A stretch of DNA of 64,000 bases from Whitmania pigra (taxonomy: Eukaryota > Annelida > Clitellata > Hirudinida > Haemopidae): positions 718,001 to 782,000 of the forward strand of contig JAJTWR010000347.1 of assembly GCA_021613335.1 (NCBI GenBank), written 5' to 3'. The notes beneath the pieces were generated by a model that worked only from the letters and a program-made list of their open reading frames with translations, searched no databases and was not told the DNA's origin. The position numbers and the translations under genes are program-made. Positions 39,201-50,696 of this stretch are shown here, piece by piece (the first letter of the stretch is position 1; every line of letters starts with the position of its first letter).

Positions 39201-42051
39201 GTGACGTAATCACGACATATACAAGCATTTCCATCCTTCAAAATTAAATTAGTCTTTGTAGGTAATTTACGGGAGCTGTACAGAATGAGGACTGCAAAGC
39301 TTGCCATTTCAGCAAGGTCAAAAGTTCAATGATGTTAAGTATTGACGTAACCTTATACGGAATAATAATAATTATAATATCATAATTATTATATTATTTT
39401 ATATATTATATTATTATAATTATTATATTATTTTATATATTATATTATTATAATTATTTTTATAATTATTATATAATTATTATTACTATTATTATTATTT
39501 ATTGTTATTATTATTATTATTAATTATTATTATTATTCAATAATTATTATTAAAATTGTTATTATCAAAAGTGTGTGACCCACAGTTTGAGAACCGCTGA
39601 TCTAGGGTCTTAGTGATCGCATCAAATTTGCGCCGCACCCTCGCGTTAATCGTTAAACAATTTATAACTCATTAATCGCCTGTTAACGCATTTAAATCTT
39701 CAGCCCTAAAAATAATCATTGTTAGCTGTAATGTTGATTATGAGATTGTGTGGAGCATGAAAATGTTTATTATAAAATCCAAAACTATATTATTAATTTA
39801 TTATAATATCGTAAATTTTGTTATTAATTAATTATTGTTATTATAAATTTACAATAATATTAAAAACCATCATATTAATTATAACAGATTTAGAAACGGT
39901 TTAAATACCAGCCTGCAGCATGGCGTATTTATGGCTATCACAGACCCTTAGACATTTTGCTATCGTCATTTCTCCAGTAGTTGTGGTTGAATCGTTGTTG
40001 TTGTTGTTTGATGATTTGAAGCAACCGACGAAAGAAGGCAACGGAGCTTTAACTGATTGAAAGACTTTGGTTGTTTATATGGTGTTAAAAGTGAACTCAG
40101 GTTTCAACAAATTTTATTTTCACTCTGGGGCGTATTTGTTCGATCGATTTTATTAAACTTTTAACAATTTATTTATTAAATTTATAACTGTGACTGATTC
40201 ATCAATGTTCGTGTAAATTACGCAATCAGTCTCATTAATATTGCGAATGTCTAAACTTTACATCTATTTATAATGGTTAAGAAGTCTGAGGAGCGGCTAA
40301 CATTACTCACCCAAATAAACGGAGTAACTTCTTGATCCTCCGCATTCCTTCTTACCGCCATCACACTTCACATTGCATTCCACGTAAGACACCTCAGTAT
40401 TTAGGTCAACGTTGTTGTCGCAAGCACAGATTTTATTTTCCTGTCCAAAACCATTTAATCCTCAATCATAAGCTGATTCTTTTGACATGTTTTTAAAATG
40501 TTCTAATGGTTTTTTTGTTTAATTTTGGGTTTGAATTTATTCTCTTTATGCGTTGTTTTGCTAATATAAACTTTATGATAAATATTTAGCTTTTCTTCGG
40601 CTCTTTTTTCAATTAAATTTAAATTGAGGTAATCATGAGCATGGAGATGTCAATTTCAGAGAGTCTAGCGTTCCATTGCTATTAGCGCTTGATTGATTAA
40701 GAAGGTTAAAAGTTGTTCAGAGCCTAATTGTATAATAATGAATCTAATTTCAAAAATTATTAAGCTAATTTCAAACAATTACATATCTAGGTTTAGGTAA
40801 TTATTAAAATTGTTTTAACAAGTGAGCTTCAGAAGATAAACCCTTATTCCTACGAATTGGAATCCGTCCGTCAAGCATTTATTTTGACAAGATTTGAAAT
40901 CCAAATCCACTTGATTTGTGCCAAATCCTATAAAACAACCTCGATATATCAGAATGCTCTCATTAACATGTCCCGAACCTAAAATTGATGAAATTCATTA
41001 ATTGATTTTTGTTTTAAAGAAATCAATTAAAAATTAAAACAAACCTAATGAATGCAATTCAATTTCCGATATGTAAAAACCTCTGTTCTTTAGAGAAGTT
41101 ATTGTAACAGTTGTATGTAAATTGACAACTGTTTTACAGTTGACTCTCAAGCCATGCAAGATTTTAGATTGTCCCTTCCCTGGGTATTCCCCGCACGCGT
41201 CCGAATTCTTCGCGGAATTTCTTTGGACGACGAAAAAATCCATCTGTTCTTGAGTATTTCCTTAAAGATTGGTGTGAAAAAATGTTTGTTTTATTTCAAA
41301 AAGATTAAGTTTCGAGATATGCTAGTCTCCAATTAATTTGGAATAGCACTGTCATAATAAATTAAATACGTAATTCGGTAGAGGTAGTTTAGTTTTTTTT
41401 ATATTGCTTTAAAATTAAAATTCAAATCATCTCATAACTCAAAACACTAAACTATTAATGACTACTCCGCAAATAACTATTTTGTAATCTTATTCCCTTA
41501 ATAAAAATATTATACTTAACTTGATTTTTGATTTGGAATTATAAAGCTATAGAACAAGATAATAAGAATTTCGTAGTTCTCTGCTAACCGTAGCCTTCAA
41601 AAACGATGACGTAATTGATGCTGAACATTCCGCCCAGATGGATCTGAATGAAAGCCGTGGAAGGACAGACTTCGTTGAATATTTCCATGTTGTGCTTGTT
41701 CGTGATGCCGTCGAATATCTTCTTCGAAGTGATTCTCGTGAAGCAGTAAAAGGCAGTTTTGTCCGCATACAAGTTGGCTGCAGTTGCCTCTGTAGCGATA
41801 TTTAGCCATAACATCAGTCTTAGGAATAAACTGCTGTGACAAATGAATTTTTAGGTTTTACAAAGCATCAAAGAAATGTAGAATGGAAAATAATTATAAA
41901 TGAATTTGGAAAAAGAATAGAAATAAAAAACACATCAGGTATCTTAGAGTAGCTTTTAGAAATTCTAGTTTTTACCATGATCAAACTAACCAGCTATAAT
42001 TTGCAAAAGGAAGACCATCTTGTGTGTCCCGTAGAAGCTTCTGTTCAACAT
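36208..42051 (-). CDS. Membrane protein: discoidin-like, 2 WSC, 3 EGF-like, TM (unit 3, diverged paralogue)
   Basis: Exons: 41991-42051, 41589-41789, 41045-41248, 40842-40978, 40311-40440, 39913-40052, 39103-39235, 38881-39012, 38386-38550, 37252-37374, 36630-36741 and 36208-36325. All phases fit, giving about 551 residues. Exon 1 gives a signal peptide (MVFLLQIIAG). Then come the discoidin-like fold (HLGGMFSINYVIVFEGYG; CGEYPGKG; EIELHSLG) and two WSC domains, each from two exons. A laminin/EGF-like module and two EGFs follow (the last starts DIDEC, calcium-binding type), then a transmembrane helix (IVLPLISLIILLLVV) and a cytosolic tail. The domain order matches units 1 and 2 plus one extra EGF exon (38386-38550) and a separate tail exon. 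The intron after 39913 needs a GC donor (CAG|GCTGGT) to keep phase. Confidence 0.8.
37520..37735 (+). mobile_element. tRNA-derived SINE
   Basis: The head carries a B-box-like GTGTTCGAACCCC and a closing stem (GGCAGGCT ... AGCCTGCA). The tail contains TAGTTATGCAACGGA and ends in (AAAT)n. It lies in an intron of the unit 3 gene. Confidence 0.6.
37741..37870 (+). mobile_element. tRNA-Glu-like SINE head
   Basis: About 37751-37822 folds as a tRNA. There is a CCCGCA/TGCGGG acceptor stem, a perfect A box TGGCCTAACGG, an anticodon-arm CTC in a CTGC/GCAG stem, a perfect T arm GGGGTTCAAACCCC, then GGAACAC. It is followed by the same ATGCAACGGACGTTAATAC tail as the neighbouring SINE. The shared tail makes a SINE likelier than a functional tRNA gene. 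Confidence 0.6.
37880..38010 (+). mobile_element. tRNA-derived SINE, diverged
   Basis: It starts TTAGCTTAGTGGTTGCG, which includes an A-box match (TAGCTTAGTGG), then CAGTCGTTACGTGTCGT-type sequence as in 37520-37735 with a degenerate B box (TATTCGCAACCC). Confidence 0.5.
38165..38232. mobile_element. hAT terminus
   Basis: The reverse complement starts CAGCGGTTCTCAACCT and continues with TCTGCGACCCC, the classic end of Charlie-like hAT elements. No matching second end is nearby. It sits in the unit 3 gene intron. Confidence 0.5.
39361..39545. repeat. AT-only low-complexity stretch
   Basis: Imperfect TTATATTAT/ATTATT repeats in an intron of the unit 3 gene. Confidence 0.8.
39565..39600. mobile_element. 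hAT terminus
   Basis: The reverse complement reads CAGCGGTTCTCAAACTGTGG, the same family end as 38165-38232 and in the same orientation. Both are followed outside by ATCTA. An isolated end only. Confidence 0.45.
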
Positions 42052-42659
42052 GATGTTTTCGTGGATGACAAAAATGACAAACGAAGCAATATTATTGATT
42101 TACAAGAACACTTTGACTCATTGCAAAAGGAGTAATTTTTAAGCGATGCTTATGTTTACTATTTTTTGTGATGACGTTTTAGTGATGCTTCTTAAGCTCA
42201 ATAAAATCTTCCAGAAAAGCATACCTTCAAAGAAATGGGTTGTGACCGCCTTTCAACGCATTCGTGCTAATAACATTCTATGCTTTATGCTTCATCTGCC
42301 AAAGTAAGCTAGATGTCCAAAAATTATTTTTTCTTAGTTTACAAAAATGAATGTATTGATAATATTGACAAAGAGCTTAATTTAAATTTGCACACCAATT
42401 ACAATATCATAAAGATCAGTTATTCCGTATTTTTTATTTAAAAAATAAATATATTTTAAATAGTCAAAGCAATTATAAAAATCACATCGTTATTCAAATT
42501 TGAACTTCGATAATTATTAATAACGGTTGCTAAGAAACGTTATTGACAAAACCGACAAACTTGTTAATTTATGATGCGATCTGCCCTTTTTGAGGATTGC
42601 GCTAAAGTTTTAACGGAATTTATTTATTTGATTCTTTATCACATTTAACGAAATAAAGC
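42052..42659. promoter_or_regulatory. Shared upstream region of unit 3 gene and IFT57
   Basis: The two genes diverge from this 608-bp stretch. It contains an X-box match at 42526-42538. No other gene is seen. Confidence 0.5.
42526..42538 (+). promoter_or_regulatory. Candidate X-box (RFX site) upstream of IFT57
   Basis: GTTGCTAAGAAAC fits the X-box consensus RYYNYY-N(1-3)-RRNRAC at every constrained position, 122 bp before the IFT57 ATG. Intraflagellar transport genes are classical RFX targets, so position and gene agree. Confidence 0.65.
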
Positions 42660-45600
42660 ATGTCGGAAGAAGAAGACAAAAACAACGAAGTTTTCGACGA
42701 AGGCCCTGGTTCAGCTTATCGACCTTTTCTCGTCATGGAAGAGTTGCTGGAAAAGTTGAAATTGTTGAATTACGACGAAGAGTATTGCAGGCAATTATCC
42801 CACAAGCCAATATCTAGGTGTTATTGCTATAAAATCAATTGCTGGTTGATCAGGATGTTTGTTGAATTTATTAAATTTATTGAATTTTAATAGACTAACA
42901 AAATTGGTAACATCAGTGACTCACTTGTGTGACAAAAATTAAAAAAACTCAATTTAAGTTATTAATTAAGATCATGTTTTTGAAATTTATTTTCTGAAGT
43001 TCCTTTAACTAACATGTTATAAATCTCGAGCATTTAGCCTATTTAATATTATAACTATTTGACAGATTAATTTATTTAATTAATAATTGAATCTAAGTTG
43101 AAATTGGATTATGGAAGAAATATGCTATTAATATTAAATTGATATATTATTTAACATTTTCATTTCATTTCAGGCACTACTTTGCCATCACCACAAATTC
43201 TGGGGAGCAGTTTTTTGCCTTTGCTTCACTTTGTGCCTGGCTCTTAAGGGCTCAGGGAAAGAATTTTGAACAACCGCAAGAAGTTGGAACGTTTAAATAT
43301 TGATTCTTGTATGCTCTTATGATTACAAAAACTTATTTTAATCATGTCAAAATGCTTTCCATCTAAATTGTTCTTAGGAATCATGTCAGTGATGATTTAC
43401 AATTGTCATTAATAATATTAAGACATTGTTGTGATTGTTGTCAATATCATCATTATCACATTTCTTCACCAACACCATCTTCATCATTGTCATTGTTATT
43501 GTCATAATCACCACCATCATCATCACTACTCAAAATGATGGTGTAATTTAATAATGTCTTTTTTTAATTGATCCATAAATGTTTGTAACCTCAATGCAGC
43601 AAGACAGTCCAAACACAATTATATCTAGCATCATGGAGGAGCTCAGAAAAATGGTTTGCTTCTTCATTACAACCTTTGATGATGATGATGATGGTGGTGG
43701 TGATGGTGATGGTAGTACCAATTATGATAATAATGATTGTATGCTTCCATGACTTTCTTGCCAGCGATCATCATATTTTTATTTATATTTATTTTTATTT
43801 ATTTATATTTAATTATTCTATTTTCTTAATCATCATCACCATCGTCGTGGTCATTATCATCGTCACCACGACCATCATCGTCATCAGGACCACAAGCCCG
43901 ATTTTGCCTCCACTCGACTGAAGGCAGGTTGTGGGGAGCAGTGCCTGTGGGTTCTCAACAAATTGGCAGACGAGTCTCTTAAAACGAGGAACTTCACTTG
44001 GAGGAAGTAACTGTCGTCTAATTATGCCATTCTAATTAACCTTCTACTAAAATAAATTTAGTAAATTCAAATTTAACTAATTAATTAATTTTTTATTATT
44101 TGCTGATTATTGACTGGTTTATGGTTGTTTAATTAAGTAATTGGATAATTAACCATCAAGTATTTGTTAATTATTGGTAATTAATTAATTAATTGTCGAT
44201 TAATTAAATAACTGATTGTGATTAAACGTTACTTCAAGGCCCACTTACCCGAAAGAGGAGCTGGACGAGGGTCACATCATGGATGATGATGAAGAAGCAG
44301 ACGTCTGCCTCATCAAGGATGATGACAACGTACCCCTGGTGAGTGATATTCATAATTGTAATTATTCGGCAAGGTTATGTTATTAACTTAATGATTTATC
44401 TGTTACTAATAATATTATTAATCTGTTTTTGCTTTTTTATTAATGTTGTTGTGTTGTTGTCGATACTGTTTACTTGTTGTGGTTGGCATCGTGGATTTTA
44501 TTAATATAATAACATGCTGACTTTTCAAAATATCATCAATCGTGTTGATGGATACAAATGCACCATAATGCATCACTCATTAGCAAAAGTAAAGGTGATT
44601 TTTCCTTGAATCTTTATTTTGGAATGTACTTGAAAAACACTCACTAGTTAACTACGTTTATATTCTTTTCATTTCATTGAACAATTATTGACAACAAACT
44701 CAGGATGACTTTGACGACGACATTGAGGATGAGCACAACATCCTGGTTTTTGACGACCTGAAGGAAGTCATCCAAAATGTCAATGACACATTCAGCAACA
44801 ACGTCGCCTTCTATGGCTCTGGAGACTCCAGGCTCGTCAAGGGCATGTCAAATTCGACGAACTTCTCCGGCGGTCCATCAAAGCCTGACGTTGTGTTGGA
44901 GAGCACGACGGATGCATCTGAGTGGAAGTTGGAAGTCGAGAGGGTGTTACCCCAGTTGAAAGTCACCATTCGTCCTGACAACAAGGTCGGTTGATCTGAT
45001 GATTTCGTTAAGGATTCGCCATTTCAGAATTTCTTTCATCTGATGCAATTATTTATAAGTCGTTGTGCTTTGAAAATTGTGTTATGGTAACTCGTGTCAT
45101 TATTATCGTCATCATAATAATAATAATAAAATTATAAAAATAATATTATTAAAAATAATAACAATTGATCAATTGACCACCAGCATAACTCATGATAATT
45201 ACTAATTTACTAAGTCACTGTTATTACATAGTCAAGCATTACCACCATCAACGTCATGATCATCATCATCATCATCATCTTCCCGAATAGGACTGGCGCG
45301 TCCACTTCGACCAGATGCAGCAGCACCAGTCGACCATCGCCAATTCGCTCGTCGAGGCAAAAGCTCAACTGGAGAAGCTGTCAAGCAACATCACCAAGAG
45401 CTTGGAAAAGATCTCAAGTCGAGAGAAATACATCAACGACCAGCTCGACAAGAAGTTGCAAGATTACAGGGTCAGACAGGATCAGCTGACAGAGGTCAAG
45501 GAGCAGTACAAACAGGCCAACGTCGGAGTTCTCGAGAGGAGCAAGGCATTGGCCGAGGTGACGAACAATTTGCCGCCTTGTTTTGGTCGAATGGTCGATC

Positions 45601-46247
45601 GATTCATGATCCGACTCTAGTTCTAACTGCTGGAATGAATTCAGATCACAGACGACCTGGAGAGAATCAAACAGGACATGGAGGAGAGAGGTTCAGCCAT
45701 GTCAGATGGAAGTGAGGATGTGTATTGATTTTTGTTTCCATTTTCATCTTTTAGCTACACTGCCATTTACAAAGATTTAATCTAAAATGATGCCTAATGT
45801 AGAGGCTGCCGACAAATTCCTGAGCCAGTTTGCAAAATATTGGAGTTACAGGTTTGGTGTTCCACGCAGGAATACAACCTTGTGATCCAACATAAGTGCT
45901 CCATTACTTAATTCATTAATAATCTCTTTGAATTACACATATTTTTATCTCAATAGATTTATTGTTCTTCTAAAGAAGTTGTAATTCTTAGAGTTTAATT
46001 CATGGTCTTAATTCATTCATTCACTCATTCACTTCCTTATATCTCCATTCCAGCCCCCCTGGTGAAGATCAAGCAGTCTATGTCAAAGCTCAAGGATGAA
46101 TGCCTGCAGATGGACATAAGGATTGGAGTTTTACAGCACATTCTACTGAGGGCTAAGTTGAGGGAGAAGAATCTCAATGCTCTCTCAGCCAATCAACAGG
46201 CAATCATCTTGGACGATGATGACGACAATGAATTCCAGGGATATTGA
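42660..46247 (+). CDS. IFT57: Intraflagellar transport protein 57 (HIPPI)
   Basis: Nine exons: 42660-42817, 43174-43282, 43600-43653, 43888-44006, 44239-44338, 44704-44985, 45291-45557, 45645-45711 and 46054-46247. They give about 449 residues (the vertebrate protein has about 430). The N-terminus carries the conserved calponin-homology-like region (PGSAYRPFLVMEELLEKLK; HYFAITTNSGEQF; WLLRAQGKNFEQPQE). The middle has an acidic linker. The C-terminal half is coiled coil with the family blocks WKLEVERVLPQLKVTIR, EKISSREKYIN, PLVKIKQSMSKLK and MDIRIGVL. IFT57 is a peripheral IFT-B subunit needed for cilium assembly. The start ATG matches the known N-terminal region. An X-box lies 122 bp upstream. 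Confidence 0.95.
43676..43887 (+). repeat. Inverted (GAT)n / (ATC)n tracts in IFT57 intron 3
   Basis: GATGATGATGATGGTGGTGG (43677 on) faces an ATCATCATCACCATCGTCG-type tract (about 43827-43887) that runs up to the acceptor of exon 4. The two could pair in the transcript. Confidence 0.6.
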
Positions 46248-46984
46248 TCTCCAGAAATTTATTTACTTTATTGACAAAATCTGCTCGGTTGTTGGTCTCC
46301 CATGGGCTGTTTTGTTGTTTATGCATAGTTTGGGAAATGTAAATGGAATGATGGATTCTCCTTCCCTTAAGGTTATTTTTTATAAAGCTTGAATATTTTC
46401 AATTGCTTAAAATGTTTAAACCTGCTAAGAGACGACCTTAATTTTTGTTACATTTTCACTTGTTTAGTCACTTTGGGAAGCTTCGTGAATATACTATATA
46501 GTATAGTATATTTTAATACAACAGTAATATGCTCGATTCTGACAAGAAATAAAATAGTAACATTCTTCAGGATGTATGCCTCTTCCCCTTGAAAGTTTGA
46601 AAATTTGTCGACTGCAAATACGTACGAGATACATTATTCAGTAGTAGGTAATGTTCATTAGTTCAAGGAAAGGTAATTCGTTAAATTTGTAAGCGTTCCA
46701 TAAAAATGTTCATCAATTTTTCTACTGCAATAGAATGTCTATCAATTAATTATGTATTTTAATTGTTAAATTAATAGTTTATTTAATATGTCATGTAATT
46801 ATAAATATTTTATAAGTTTTGTAATTTCATGCCTTAGTATAAAAAAAATTCATTGTATAATATTTAAATTACTTTACCTCATACAATTACTTTGCTTTTT
46901 TAGTGTAAATTTTTAATCAGAGTACGTAAAATAGTCCGGATTCATTATCGCGTCCGGAAACTTATGTGGTTCTAAGTGTGCAAG
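46248..46984. other. Intergenic IFT57-RBM15
   Basis: It contains a candidate AATAAA for IFT57 near 46548 and the upstream region of the next gene. No gene is seen. Confidence 0.5.
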
Positions 46985-49417
46985 ATGTCCGCGGTATCTC
47001 GAATTGTTCGCATAAGCGATATAAATGTTAATATACCTCCTGCTGAAGTTGACGATGAAGTACGTAAAATATTTTCCCGTGATTTCACTGATTTTGATAT
47101 TGCTGTGGTGAAGCCAAAAACTAAGAAAACTCGACTGGTTTTTCTAACATTTCAATCCATACGAGATGCAGATCGAGCCGTGAAGATTCACTCGAGATTG
47201 AGATTGTTTGGAGATCCAGTTAGGGTTGCATTTGATGTTTCTAACAGAAAAGTTTCTGATTCTCAATCCGTAAATGATCTTTTGCAACGAGCCAAAAGTC
47301 TGATCTCTCACTATAATGATGAAGGCATTTCTACGAGGCCGAGCGTTAAATCTACTTTCAGTAACGTATCCTCCACAAAGTTGCCACCAAGCCAGACACT
47401 TTTTATTGGAAAGTTAAACAAATTTGTAAGAAAGAGGGATATTGAAAATGGATTAAAAAGATATGGAATTATAGACAGTGTTATGATTTACAACCACAAT
47501 CCAAATAGAATTTTTGCTTTTGTCAAGTTTTTCAATTTATTCATGGCTAGGAAAGCATTAAAGTCAATGATTGGAAGAAAATTTCTTCAGTTGGATTGCC
47601 TTTTTGGCTATGGTCAAACTGCAGCTTCTAACATTCTCTGGATTGGAGGAATAGGACCCTGGATTGACATTATTTTACTGAAGAAGAAGTTTGAAGAGTT
47701 TGGGGAAGTAAAAAATGTTGAATGGCCACCTGATAAGAACTTTGCCTATGTTGAATTTGACAACATTAGATCTGCCAGAAGGGCTTTGGAGAAATTGAGA
47801 GGCACGGTTCTTGGCAAGAAACGCATCAGTATTGATTATTCAGATCGTTCTCAGATGACTTCTAATATTAATTACGGAGACATTTATCTTGGCGGTGATT
47901 CGGACAGTGAAGATGAAATTGTCACAAACAAACCTTCCAGATACTCTGTGTCACACTTCGATTATGATGTCTACAGAAAAGAAATGGATGTTTACTTTGA
48001 TGAGATTTACAGGAGTCATCCTGAACACTTTGAAGACAGAAGCTTAGAGAGATCTCCTGTGAGAAATGAAAGAAGATATGATTCTGAAAAGGTACTTGAA
48101 AGGAGGGCTGATCTTTCTCCAAGACATTCATCTCCCAGAAGAGAGGCATTTGAATGGAAGAACGGTAAGTATGAAGATGACTTTTATGCTCCGATGGATC
48201 GGGATTTTCCAGATCGTAGATCTCAGGATTTTGAAGTTGGCCTCAAGTGTACTATAAAAAATGATCTCTACCATGGTCAAAGAAGCCCTGGGAAAACTAG
48301 AGAGAGGACTATGATAGATGATTATCCAGAGACAAGAAAAAGGAAAGATTATGATGATAGATCTTTGTCTTCTCTCCCCTACAAGAAACATAGGAGTAGG
48401 AGCAGGGAGAGACCCAGCCATGATGCAATGTTTGAAAAATTTCCAAAAGACAGATATTATTCTAGAAGATCTCCAAGCAATTATTCAGATAGAGGCCATG
48501 ATAAAGGTTATAAAGAGTCTTTTGACTTTCGGAGGAGTCCAGACCATAAAAGCCCCATGAACGAACCCTACGTCAGATCAAAATATGAAAACATTTCATC
48601 TCGTTTGTCTCCTGAAAGCTCCCTGGGATATGCCCACTCAAAGCAAACAGGTTTTGAATCCACTTCAAATTTTTCTGTTCGTCAGACTGTGCCAGAGACT
48701 CGTGTTTCTCGTGAGAAATGGTATTCAGATGAACAATATCCCAGCGAGAGATCGGGATTTGAATTGCCTACCCACGGAGCAGGGCATTCTCCTGCAACAA
48801 GGTTCTCCTATAAAGGCCCCACGCCTCATGCTGTTCAGATGTCATCGGGATACGAAACCGAATTGCTAAACAGGAATTTGTTTACCATGGATGCTGAATT
48901 AATTCGAAAGTACCCTTCCGTTTGGACCGGCGGCATTACATTCAAGAACAAATGTTACTGGACCAGCATGTCTCTTATAAGTGGAAGCATACCATTAGTT
49001 AATGCCCTTCTCAATGATTCACTCCCTTTGGATATGAAACTGCTCAAGATTACCCAGAGACTGAGATTGGACATGCCAGAGAAGCTTATTGAACTGGATC
49101 GCAGAGTTGATATAGCCGGTCGGAACGGCTCCAGCATCCTCCTAGCTTTTCCAGCGGTTAAAATGGATAGTGTGCTCTCTGAATATGATCGTCAGCCTTT
49201 GGGAAAGCTTAGCAACTTCCTCAAGGAGACACAGCTGGCAGCGGTCGTTCTCCTTCCGACGGAAAGATCCTTTTCCACCGAGAAGGGTGTTCTTCACATC
49301 TTTCCCAGGTGTCAGTTTTCCATTGACTTCCTACAGAGGGAAGCCCCTGAACTTTCCAGCCACTTTGAGGCCGGGGACAACTTACTGATGATTGTGATGA
49401 AGGATATGTCTCAGTGA
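46985..49417 (+). CDS. RBM15: RBM15/Spenito-type RNA-binding protein (three RRMs plus SPOC)
   Basis: A single-exon gene. The frame is open from 46976 (813 codons), but ATG at 46985 (AAGATGTCC) is the better start. RRM1 spans about residues 11-87, RRM2 141-212 (TLFIGKLNKF; FAFVKFF) and RRM3 219-290 (NILWIGGIG; NFAYVEF). A long Arg/Ser/Asp-rich, charged linker follows, then a SPOC domain from about 646 to the end (VWTGGITFKNKCYW; LAAVVLLP; LLMIVM). This is the Spen-family short form (RBM15, RBM15B, Drosophila Nito). Those proteins guide the m6A methyltransferase complex to RNA and act in splicing and export. RRM1 is more divergent than the others. The lack of introns agrees with vertebrate RBM15, whose coding region is mostly one exon. 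Confidence 0.92.
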   Translation: MSAVSRIVRISDINVNIPPAEVDDEVRKIFSRDFTDFDIAVVKPKTKKTRLVFLTFQSIRDADRAVKIHSRLRLFGDPVRVAFDVSNRKVSDSQSVNDLLQRAKSLISHYNDEGISTRPSVKSTFSNVSSTKLPPSQTLFIGKLNKFVRKRDIENGLKRYGIIDSVMIYNHNPNRIFAFVKFFNLFMARKALKSMIGRKFLQLDCLFGYGQTAASNILWIGGIGPWIDIILLKKKFEEFGEVKNVEWPPDKNFAYVEFDNIRSARRALEKLRGTVLGKKRISIDYSDRSQMTSNINYGDIYLGGDSDSEDEIVTNKPSRYSVSHFDYDVYRKEMDVYFDEIYRSHPEHFEDRSLERSPVRNERRYDSEKVLERRADLSPRHSSPRREAFEWKNGKYEDDFYAPMDRDFPDRRSQDFEVGLKCTIKNDLYHGQRSPGKTRERTMIDDYPETRKRKDYDDRSLSSLPYKKHRSRSRERPSHDAMFEKFPKDRYYSRRSPSNYSDRGHDKGYKESFDFRRSPDHKSPMNEPYVRSKYENISSRLSPESSLGYAHSKQTGFESTSNFSVRQTVPETRVSREKWYSDEQYPSERSGFELPTHGAGHSPATRFSYKGPTPHAVQMSSGYETELLNRNLFTMDAELIRKYPSVWTGGITFKNKCYWTSMSLISGSIPLVNALLNDSLPLDMKLLKITQRLRLDMPEKLIELDRRVDIAGRNGSSILLAFPAVKMDSVLSEYDRQPLGKLSNFLKETQLAAVVLLPTERSFSTEKGVLHIFPRCQFSIDFLQREAPELSSHFEAGDNLLMIVMKDMSQ

Positions 49418-50696
49418 TTTGAATATCTTCTGTCAGACTTTTGAAGTCTCTGTGTGTATACATAAATATGCTTTGTTAAAGAAGTTACTCATGCATACAT
49501 TTTTTTATTTATTCAGATTTAGCATGCATAGGATTTACATTTAGTGTCAAGGCATTTGAAACTTGTTACCTTGTGAGGAGGTATATATATCTATATATGT
49601 GTCATTACTTGCAAATTTGGGATCATTTTAATAATCAAAAGGGAATTTCCAGCACACTATTGTATTTGGTGAATAATAAGACACTTTTAGGTTATAGACC
49701 CAAACAATTCTGGATTAGAGGTCTCTATTACAAAGAATGCATTGCTGTTATTTTCACAATAAATGACGTGTCACTTGTTATGTGGCTGGATGCGATGGTA
49801 CAAAGGCAACCCTGTTTATTCAATTACGGCTCATTATTTGGCTCGGGAAAATGGTGCAGTCGTGTGCACCACGAGCCTTGCAAAGAAGTCTGACTTATCT
49901 CTGTCAGTATCTGCTCATCTAAAGAGTTGTGTCCTGTCATTAAGGATGTGCAATTAAAATGTATTTATTCATTGGTGGATTCGCCCACCCTCACGTATTG
50001 ATGGGATCTGCCTTATGGTTTTTTTTATTGCTGCACGTTGATGGGCTTGTGCCCAAGTGTAGACTTAATGCTGGGAACTCGGTAATAGGAAAGCGTGCCT
50101 AATTATGTATTTTTATGAGAGCCTCCAACTTAACTTCAAGTCGTGACTGGAAGGGAAGGATTTGATTTGGTTGGTGAAGCCCGCTAAGCCTGCCTGACGC
50201 GTTGAGGCGTTCGTTGAATTTAACAATTTGTTGGTGTATTTATTCGAAATCTGTGTCAACATGAGTAGCATCAAGTGAATGATGAATTCGATTACTTTGT
50301 GTTTGATTAAATGTGAGTTTGGCGTTCGAAGTATGCAATTTATGACTTCGGTAAAATTTAGCCGATCAATGGTGGTATCAGCGCAAGTGATTTTCGGATA
50401 GCTGGTAAACGCAGCTCGCCGCGCGGGTTTGCCTCACCGGTAATAGTACAAGATAACGAAAAAAGCTGGCCTAAGTGTGTTCAAAAAGATGTTCATTGTA
50501 CATAGCATTAAAATTAAATAAATGAACTTTGTAGATTCAGTGATGTCGGAACAAGCCTGGTGGAGTAAAAAAATTAACGTGTGCTGCGGGCGCACTGGCA
50601 AGGATTGCTTGATTATTGAGAAGTAAAATTCGCGCAAACTCGAAAGATGCTTAAACAATTAAACCTCAAAAATCAGATGGGGGATGAGCGCAATTT
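49418..50696. other. RBM15 3' UTR and intergenic
   Basis: A few short frames exist (for example 49573-49893 and 49763-49957), but none resembles a known protein. A GC-richer block at 49960-50420 is notable but unassigned. Confidence 0.4.

Noticed and set aside
49573..49957. Small coding gene downstream of RBM15
   Set aside because: Two overlapping frames show no homology that I recognise and no splice or start context. More likely 3' UTR.
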